Shown here piece by piece: positions 56,000 to 64,000 of a stretch of 64,000 nt of DNA. The stretch covers positions 5,892,513 through 5,956,512 of the forward strand of contig CM043807.1 in assembly GCA_023974075.1 (NCBI GenBank), in the 5' to 3' direction. The notes under the pieces were generated by a model, which was given only the letters and a program-made list of their open reading frames with translations, did not search any database and was not told where the DNA came from. A program made the position numbers and the translations under genes. The DNA comes from Chaenocephalus aceratus. Taxonomy: Eukaryota; Chordata; Actinopteri; Perciformes; Channichthyidae. Position 1 is the first letter of the stretch; every line of letters starts with the position of its first letter.

Positions 56000-56136
56000 C
56001 TGTATCCAGCTCCCTGTTCGATGACAGTCTTCATGTGTGTAATGTTAGCCAGGAACAGAGCGAAGTCCAACATGCCCTCAGACGCTGTCTTCTTCGTAGC
56101 ATACAGGTTCATGTTCAGATTAGAGGGTGAACCTCC
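56000..56136 (-). CDS. ninj2: Ninjurin-2, shared ectodomain exon
   Basis: The acceptor TTCTTCTTCAG ends at 56137; the donor TACAG|GTACAG follows 56000 and runs straight into a (TG)n of 160 bases. 45 codons plus two bases encode GGSPSNLNMNLYATKKTASE, GMLDFALFLANITHMKTVIE and QGAGYR. The NxNxYAxKKxxxEgMLDxALxxAN pattern is the ninjurin signature and corresponds to the two amphipathic helices that insert into the membrane edge. The start-codon exon lies further upstream (higher coordinates) and was not identified; it is usually short and poorly conserved. Confidence 0.92.
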
Positions 56137-56630
56137 CTGAAGAAGAAGATGAAGGACAATAGATAGACCATAAGTAAAGAAAATAAAAGGTCTCAAGGTT
56201 TCAAAGGTCATTTATTCAGAAACTAGTTATTCACAACGAACTGTCCAAGAGAGGGCAGCAAAAACCAATAATACTATCACTTCATACTGCCAGGAAAAAA
56301 CATTTATTTCTGATTAAATGAAGTTTGTTCATTGTATTACTTATCTGTTCTATAACCAAAAGTAAACAAGATATCAATTCAATCTGACATTATCCATCAA
56401 GAGAAAATCCATATAATGATTTAAAGATGAAACTCCACGTATATTATTTTAACATTGTAATTGTTTTTTCTTTACAATATATTTAGTCTCAGGAACCCCT
56501 CCACTCCACTCTCTTATCTTTGCAGCTCAGAAATAGAAAACTACATTCTTATCTATTGTAGCTCATTTATCGTAAGATCTATAATTGCAACGCATTTTCC
56601 AAAATGAAGTCGTTTTTGAATGATAAAAAG
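56137..56630. other. ninj2 intron; no gene
   Basis: AT-rich intronic sequence. Confidence 0.5.
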
Positions 56631-56696
56631 CTGTGTGTGTGTGTGCGTGCGTGCGTGTGTGCGTGTGTGTGTATGTGTGTGTGTGTGTGTGTGTGT
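56631..56696. repeat. (TG)n microsatellite with GCGTGCG variants
   Basis: Imperfect TG repeat. Confidence 0.9.
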
Positions 56697-57241
56697 TAAG
56701 AGAAGAAAACCCTTCCTCTTAAACCCCACGGACCCGTATCCGGGCCCGAAATTGCGTAATTTGCAGGAAAAAACGTCTAAGGAACCTTCATATTTAATAA
56801 ACTATGAATGTTTTATATCCATATAACGGAAACAACTCATTTAACTGATCTTTTTAATTTAAAAAAAACAAAAACTCAAAATGCTAACAGTGAGCCCCCG
56901 AGCAAAAAATGCTAACCTATTACTGCACCGAAAATCACTCCTAGCACCCTTATTACTTATCCTAGCTGCACAATCAACACATCGTGTATGATCGTAAGGA
57001 GACACAGAATCTAATGGTATCCACCTCAACACTAAAAGATCACAAATTCGTGGAGAAAATAACAAAAACCGACATCAAAACATGTGGCCCTATAGGTAGC
57101 CCAAAACGCTAACATGGTTTACCTTGGTTTAGGTCTGGTAAAAACTGGTCTTCAATGGCATTAAAACAATAAAAACGATGGTGTAGTTAATCCATAGGTT
57201 AATCCAATGTGTCTGTGTCCCCTTTGAAATGTTCTGATAAT

Positions 57242-60200
57242 CCAACCCAATCTCACGGCATTTCGTGTTCACCAACACGATTTTTACTCTATTGATTTGT
57301 GTTCACCAACACGATTTGCCCCTTTTTTTCGTGTTGCACAGCACGATTTTAAAAGCAATGTATTTCTACTGCCTGCAGCACGTCTTTTTCTCCGGTCGGG
57401 TCGAGGAAGACCGGAAGCTGTGTGGTTCATAAAAACATGTTCTTACTCAATATCAAGCCACAGTTATTGCTTTTATTTTAAATCGTATAATTTCGGACTT
57501 TTGTTGCCGTCTGTGAGGAAAATAAATGGGGCTCAGAGCCTCAGGATACTGAAATCTGTATTTTTTAAATCTTTTTTTCCTTCTAATTTGTTATTCTTTT
57601 CAAAATAACACACTGTTATTTACTCACCAATAACACTCAATTATCCTTGCTTTTATTTATTGGTTTAATTCCATAATCTCGGGCTTTTTTGGCGTCCGTC
57701 AGGAACTGAATTTCAAAATAAAAATAACCGGAAACAGACGTAGGCATTTCGAGCGATTACCCAAGATCCTCAGCTATGGTTTTAAGCTCGTTTATTGGAT
57801 ATTTTAGCCGCAATGCATGCTGGGATTTGGTGTTTATATGATATGAAATCCGGAAAACATTTTAAAAGAATAAAATAATACTTAATTCCGAGTGTTCTTG
57901 CTTTTCTCTTTGAAAGTCATCACATAACGGCATTGTAATACACGGTTCGGCTGCATTGTATATTACATATCTGCTGTAGTTCTTTATTTATAGAGCCCTG
58001 ATGAGAAGACCTTTGGAAAAAACTGAGAAAATGCTGCCGAAACTGAATACTTGACGTGGATCATAAATATATTCAACAATTAAACATCTTCATTTTCTCT
58101 TCACACAATACGTCTCCTTGCAGTATCAACACTAATTCGGCTGACTTTTACATTTGATCTAATTCATAGATAGGTTATATTTACACCATAACGGTGCACA
58201 GCTGATATAAAAGGACTGTAGTTTTTAAAGATATTACTGATTTTCTTTGAATGTAAGAATGTAAATACTGAGTCTGAAATAGTATAGCAATATGCTGTAA
58301 AATTATGTGAAAGCATGAATAAAACGTGTCCTACACTAATAATACAAAGTTATTATGGCTGTGTGTACCTTGTGTGCACCGCCTAGTGGTTAAAGCACAT
58401 TATTGAATTATTGTTTTTATGTGTTATAATATATACAGTCTATGGTTATAATATAACACATAAAAACAATAATGTACTCTTAATATTTTTTTCATCAAAT
58501 ATTATTTGAATATTTGAATAAAAATATGAAGAGTACATACTTTCATAGGGGGAAAGTAGAAGGTCTGTGATAGAAATATAGAATATAAAAAATCAAGAAG
58601 ATACTATAAGTGATCTCTACAATAAAACAGTTTAATGCAGGATGTACAAAGATATTAATAGGAGGAGGTGCAAAACAGAAAAACGAATTAACCTTTATTT
58701 AAACATTAAATAACAGATTAAGGTCTTCTTTTAAATAAGAAAAAAACTTTGGGGGTATCTATCTACAGATAAATATTAAGCCTGACAAAGTACTTAACGT
58801 CTAATATATTGCTTTCCTGCAATGTTAACTATGTTGAAGCACTTATTTTAACTGATATTATACATATTAATTATACTCTTATGTATGTAGATAGAATAAG
58901 AAATGTGAAGAATATGAATATGTTTAATGGTGGAGGTACACACATATTGATAGATGTCTTGTAATGCACTGTTGAGGAACCTGTGACCCAAGTGTTTCAT
59001 TCATTGCATAACTACACCGTAGTTGTGTATATGATATGTCAATAAACCTTTGAAAATCTTGAAAGGGATGTGCAAAATAGCCATAATATACAGTCTTTAA
59101 TTAACTATTAGTAGAGAATAACGAGTAATGAATATACTTTATTACTCGTTTCCATTCATGTCAATTGCAGATACATGTTTAGTCTTCTCAAGCACCAACT
59201 ATCAAATATCTCTCCTGATTGTTGGCACTTGACAATCACCTTACCTGAATTTTACTCAGGTGTAACTAAAGTCTGATTTAAGGGTTGTTTATATTTCACA
59301 TAATTAATCAGAATCTGCAAAGTAACTCAAATAAATGCAGTGGAGTAAAAATACCAGGTTAACCTCTGAATTGTCGTGGAGTAGAATTACAAAGTAGCAA
59401 TGAGCTGTCATGTGGGTATATATTAATGCTGCGCATTATGGACACAAGTGATTTTCACCCATTTATTAATTATATGTTTTACATTTGATAACACCAATGT
59501 GTTTAATACTGGCAACTTCTAATTGTGGGAAAAACGAAAACATTCAGTAGAGACGTCCCATAGAACATTTTGCGAAACACAATAGCCAGCATGTGTAGTT
59601 CTGGAGAGGTGTTCGATTCCAGTTTTGGATAGTCTGGCGTGGTTTCGTTCCATTTCACACAGCTGTTTGACGCTCTGCATAACCTTACGGGGACTGTAGT
59701 CCTAAACGATAGCTGGGGATTATGGGTAGTGTAGTGTCTTCGGCCATCCTAAACTCAGAAATGTTGACAATCGCAATGATGCTCGAAATGTCCCTTATAG
59801 GCCTACGTCTGTTTCCGGTTATTTTTATTTTTAAATTCAGTTCCTGACGGACGCCAAAAAAGCCCGAGATTATGGAATTAAACCAATAAATAAAAGCAAG
59901 GATAATTGTGTGTTATTGGTGAGTAAATAACAGTGTGTTATTTTGAAAAGAATAACGAATTAGAAGGAAAAATATATTTAAAAATACAGATTTCCGTATT
60001 CTGAGGCTCTGAGCCCCATTTATTGTCTGAGCCCCATTTATTTTCCTCACAGACGGCAACAAAAGTCTGAAATTATACGATTTAAAATAAAAGCAATAAT
60101 TGTGGCTTGATATTGAGTAAGAACATGTTTTTATGAACCACACAGCTTCCGGTCTCCCACGACCCGACCGGAGAAAAAGACGTGCTGCAGGCAGTAGAAA

Positions 60201-60321
60201 TACATTGCTTTTAAAATCGTGCTGTGCAACACGAAAAAAAGGGACAAATCGTGTTGGTGAACACGAATCAATAGATTAAAAATCGTGTTGGTGAACACGA
60301 AATGCCGTGAGACTGGGTTGG
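57242..60321. mobile_element. Long-terminal-inverted-repeat DNA transposon, 3.1 kb
   Basis: The ends CCAACCCAATCTCACGGCA and TGCCGTGAGACTGGGTTGG are inverse, and the similarity extends about 530 bases inward on each side (57242-57775 and about 59795-60321). It includes the repeated CGTGTTCACCAACACGATTT motif. Flanks share GATAATCC; the duplication is 5-9 bp depending on where the end is set. The interior resembles the 47.5-48.5 kb part of the 10.4-kb element. No transposase. Confidence 0.88.
58408..58475. repeat. Inverted repeat, about 21-base arms
   Basis: ATTATTGTTTTTATGTGTTAT and its inverse ATAACACATAAAAACAATAAT, spaced by about 25 bases. Confidence 0.85.
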
Positions 60322-60960
60322 ATAATCCATAAGCAATAAAACTGCTTTTCCATTTCCAGAAATCAGAGCAGGGATATTCCTACGCTCTGCAACCAGATTT
60401 CATTAACAGAGACGCCAAAAAAAAAAGCTTTTTTTTAAACATAAGAGTCTATGGGACGATTTCCCTTCAATTCTATTGGCTCTAACGGTCAGGAAGAGAT
60501 GTCACATGTCAAATCGAACAAGCGGGGCCAGAGATATGGAAAATCCACTCAAATGGCCCCAGAAGAGGTTTTTTTTGCTAAATCTGTCTAAAAAGGTCAA
60601 ATATCTCTTGTTTTGCATCAATCTTGATACAGGGTACTTATTATCTGTTGTACTTTGGATTCCTAAAGCTTTTAGTCTACTAACCCATCATCCAAGGTTA
60701 GTTTTCACTATAAGTACAACATATTTTTTGGACGGACACTATAATTTACAGTTTTTTTTACTATGTTCAATCTGAATTTTCTTTAAAATAAAAAACATCT
60801 ATATTGATTCTGACTTTTCTACGTCCAACTCACAGGTTTATCATTACTTTGAGAACAAAGATTATTAATTTAACCCTTTTAGAAGGGAAGATATGGTCAT
60901 TTGTTCTGGGAATGTCATTTTCGAGCCTGAAACCTGAAAAACAGGCTTGGGGCCTAAAAG

Positions 60961-62560
60961 GTTAACATCATTACTAAAAGCCATAATGACTCATAGCGCG
61001 TCAGGGACTAAAAATGGTCCAAATCTCATTTGAGCACCGCTATAGTGCACAGACAGCAGATGCAGAGATTGGATTACAGAGCTGCTGTATGGATTATATA
61101 CTGTATACATAGATGTCCTCAAATGGATCATTTAACCCGAGGCTTTGTCAGTTGAAACAGAGCAGTCTGTTTTTCTTTAAGCGCCACAGAAACAGAGATG
61201 TGTTGAGGGAAGAGATAGATCACATACATAAAGCCAATCATGTGGAGCCTATGGGAACACATTGTATTTCATGGGCTCACTCTGCTGTTATGTTCCATAC
61301 TGCTCCAAAATAAACAGAACGTCCACACTGCATGAACAGTAATTATTCAACAGGGCAGTTTCTCAGTGTGTGCTGCCTCGGTTTTTTCCAGTGTCTCTAG
61401 TGTTTTTACAACTCTTCATATGGACTTATTATTTTGACTTTCAATAGAAATGTAAAAGAACAACAACTCAAACGAGTATCATAAAACTAAAATCCTAGAG
61501 GTTCGCGCTTGAAGGCAATACTAACAACTTATTTTAAATAGTTTTTTGATAGGGGGAAATTAGCCCATAACCCTGTATAGTTTACATCTTTTTAGCTTTA
61601 ACAAATGAAAACTAAAAACTGGGCTAAAACCAGTCACTGGGTAAATGCATGTAAAATATGCAGGAGGATGGAAGATTGCTCTTCACTCAATCTACAGCCA
61701 TTTGCCTGGGTTGTTGCACCGTGCACACAAGGAAGCTACATTTGTGGGCAGAGCACATGTTTCTGTGACACCACCATGCTGCATGTAAACAAAATTGTAT
61801 GTAAATAAACAATAGTACGACAAAACTACAGGGCAGTTCAGCAGGAGTGTTTACCACCACTTCCTTCTAGCCTGTTAGTTCTGGCTCACTTCCTCCTGAA
61901 AGAAGACGGACGTTTGGCAGATTGACTTTGGTACGATGAATGCTCCGTGTTATACGAGGTCTATTATTACTGGGCCTTAACTTCTGGAACAAGATGTTGA
62001 TATATTCTGATGTTGGTTTTGGACTTTTCGAAAGCCAACAAAATAAAACATACTCTCTGTTTTATATTTTTGGATAACCTGCACCTTGCAGGATCCACAT
62101 GTTTACCCGGAGTTTAATTTCAAGTCTTAATAAGCACTTTTCTGTGAACATAAATGTAACCGCCCTTTTTCTGTGATTCCTGTACACGTGATGTATTTCT
62201 GACCTGGAAATCTTGATTTCATCCCCCCATAGAGTCTATGTAAGAGTACAGTTTGATCCAGACTGGGTTGTTCTCTAAGAAAGTATGAAGCAATTCCTGG
62301 AAATGTGAGACTGTCATAACACAGTGAACACATGTACTGTGGGCTTTTGTATGTTTTTCTGAGTGTGTGAGATACAGAGAGAGAGAGAGAGCTATGTATA
62401 AATTAAAAAAAAGGAAAGTCAGAGCTGGACGTGAGTAAGTGGACAGAGAGGGAGTGAGAGAAAAAGCATGCATATATATATACTGTATACTGGCCGGGGT
62501 CCAACTTTCTAACTTTCTCCTTTGGGAACTTGGAGAACACTTTATCGCCCTGGGCAAGCC
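60961..62560. other. No gene seen
   Basis: 1.6 kb of AT-rich sequence; a (GA)n of 8 units at 62376-62391 and a TA run near 62472. No recognisable exon; the ninj2 start exon could lie here but is not identifiable. Confidence 0.4.
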
Positions 62561-62562
62561 GC

Positions 62563-62563
62563 C

Positions 62564-62631
<68 letters not shown>
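62563..62631. repeat. (CA)n microsatellite
   Basis: About 34 CA units. Confidence 0.95.
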
Positions 62632-62632
<1 letters not shown>

Positions 62633-62787
62633 CACAATCAAAACATTGGACTGGCCTACTTTACAGTTGTACGTGCCATGTGTCTTCACTATAACGTCTC
62701 TTTTAAAGGCACTGACTGTGCGCCTATCATGCTTACTGTAATCTGAACTTTTCTTGATTTATTATTATTTTGCTCTTTGTTTCACAG

Positions 62788-62961
62788 GACAGTTAGGAGA
62801 GGGATATCACTTTATTTACAGGGAAGAAGTGGTTGCGGGGGGTCAGAGACCAGAAGCTGGGAATTACCGCCGGCCTCAGGGCTACATCAGGAATGTCCAG
62901 GGTTGACGACCTGGCTCTGTGCTTTTGAGGAATGAGAACATTTCTGTTTCCCTACTCGTCT
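62788..62961 (+). other. Possible plus-strand exon of unknown gene
   Basis: 174 bases bounded by a good acceptor (TTTGTTTCACAG) and a strong donor (CGTCT|GTAAGT). One frame is open from the acceptor for 39 codons (LGEGYHFIYREEVVAGGQ, then YRRPQGYIRNVQG) to a stop; another is open for 48 codons. I recognise no family, and it could be a 5' UTR exon or chance. Confidence 0.2.
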
Positions 62962-63705
62962 GTAAGTAACCCATCAATTACAACTTATTTGTTCTAATCA
63001 TTCAACAGCTGGGTATTATTAAGGGTCAAACAGAGACAGGATATTAGTGTTTTATCGTCCTGGGCTCACTGGATGTTGTCCAGTCCTCTGGTGGATTTGG
63101 GCGTTTCTCTCTTAGGACTGATACTAATCATCAGCTGTCTATACAACTTTCTTTTCATTGCTTATTGCTTAAATATTAGAAATACTATACCCGCACTGCA
63201 CAGAATGACTCATGTCAACACACGTTCAAAGATGAATTAGGGACAAGAACACTGCTGCCCAGCACCTGCAAACAACTTCCGGATGTGCATATGCACAATA
63301 TACTGTAATAATTGATGGCTTAATGGACATGATATTTATCCACACTGTTTTGAATAACTTTAGTGTTATGGTTGAAACCTGCATGTACAACAAAAGCATT
63401 TATCTATGATGCTCAGAAATCTGATTATTTGACAAACTGATCTTGCATTAAAGACACCAAGTTCAACCAACTTGGTGTCCTTAGCAAAATCACAAGCTGT
63501 GCACATTTTTTTTTTTTTTATTAGTTTCATCATATAACTGTATACAACTGAGTGAGTAAAATGCACAGAAGTCTTTTTCCCACTGTTTTTTCTGGACGTA
63601 TGGTATTTATAAAGTTGACGCTTCTATAAAATCCAGAGTCCTTGTAAAATTTCCATTCCCAAAATCACTGATCCACAACCCTGGGACTGGGCCATATCAC
63701 ATAAT
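62962..63705. other. No gene seen; small hairpin near 63450-63480
   Basis: AT-rich sequence with the inverted repeat GACACCAAGTT/AACTTGGTGTC, interrupted by CAACC. Confidence 0.45.
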
Positions 63706-63873
<168 letters not shown>

Positions 63874-64000
63874 AAAGATATACACGTACTTAAAACACAG
63901 ATATGCCCATTTGTGCCACCAGCTTACACAAAAACAACTGGAAGTCAACACTTCTAACTCCACATTAACACACACACAAATATACCCCTCGACCTCACAG

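Larger units (their letters stand above)
56724..60960. mobile_element. Old interspersed repeat, copy B, split by a long-inverted-repeat element
   Basis: Left part 56724-57241 and right part 60322-60960 together match copy A at 19075-24480. It may be TTAA-flanked (TTAA near 56718 and GGTTAACA near 60960), but the termini do not mirror each other convincingly. No coding potential. Confidence 0.75.

Noticed and set aside
57297..57608. 103-codon frame, with a near copy at 59913-60143 on the other strand
   Set aside because: Both lie in the mirror arms of the long-inverted-repeat element; similarity reflects the arms, not a gene family.

Overview
The window looks like chromosomal DNA of a ray-finned fish, probably a percomorph. 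The support is split vertebrate genes with GT/AG introns, very dense (CA)n/(TG)n microsatellites, and teleost-type mobile DNA (hAT elements with 8-bp target duplications, L2/CR1-type LINEs with short tandem tails, TTAA-inserting elements, a Ty3/gypsy element). Host coding sequence is only a few percent of the window. There is no CRISPR array, operon or prokaryotic feature. One assembly gap (100 N) lies at 9185-9284.

Host genes, all on the minus strand. (1) Two coiled-coil exons of an ERC/ELKS active-zone gene, probably erc1, at 6835-7006 and 7112-7368. Its earlier coding exons are not visible and may lie in the gap. A CpG-rich region with a strong minus-strand splice donor at 25145 could be its non-coding first exon. 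(2) A TRIM/B30.2 reading frame (27.5-38.5 kb) cut in two by a 9.3-kb TTAA-flanked transposon and otherwise decayed. (3) ninj2 (52.0-56.1 kb): a common ectodomain exon and a common first-membrane-helix exon, followed by FOUR tandem, divergent, intact terminal exons. Each has its own acceptor in the same phase, its own second membrane helix and its own stop codon. This looks like a switchable C-terminus for a ninjurin and is the most interesting signal in the window. UG repeats abut the splice sites of several of these exons. ERC1 and NINJ2 are also near neighbours in human (12p13.33), which supports both names.

Mobile DNA, region by region. 0-2 kb: purine-rich and CA/TG low-complexity DNA. 2-6.4 kb: a nearly full-length LINE with a 2A-like NPGP motif, sitting inside a small DNA transposon. 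9.6-10.3, 13.7 and 39.5/50.2 kb: copies of one 5'-truncated LINE family. 12.7-15.7 kb: two hATs. 16.1-17.2 kb: an L2 fragment. 19-24.5 kb: an old repeat invaded by two hATs, with further nesting. 26.6 kb: a tRNA-derived SINE. 28.1-37.4 kb: nested transposons inside the TRIM gene, including an element carrying a two-exon SWIM zinc-finger gene. 39.8-50.2 kb: a 10.4-kb element with ~495-bp inverted ends that splits a LINE and itself contains a decayed gypsy retrotransposon, which two hATs have entered. 50.9-51.7 kb: a MITE with a nested hAT. 56.7-61 kb: a second copy of the 19-24.5 kb repeat, invaded by another long-inverted-repeat element. The nesting gives a readable relative chronology at several loci.
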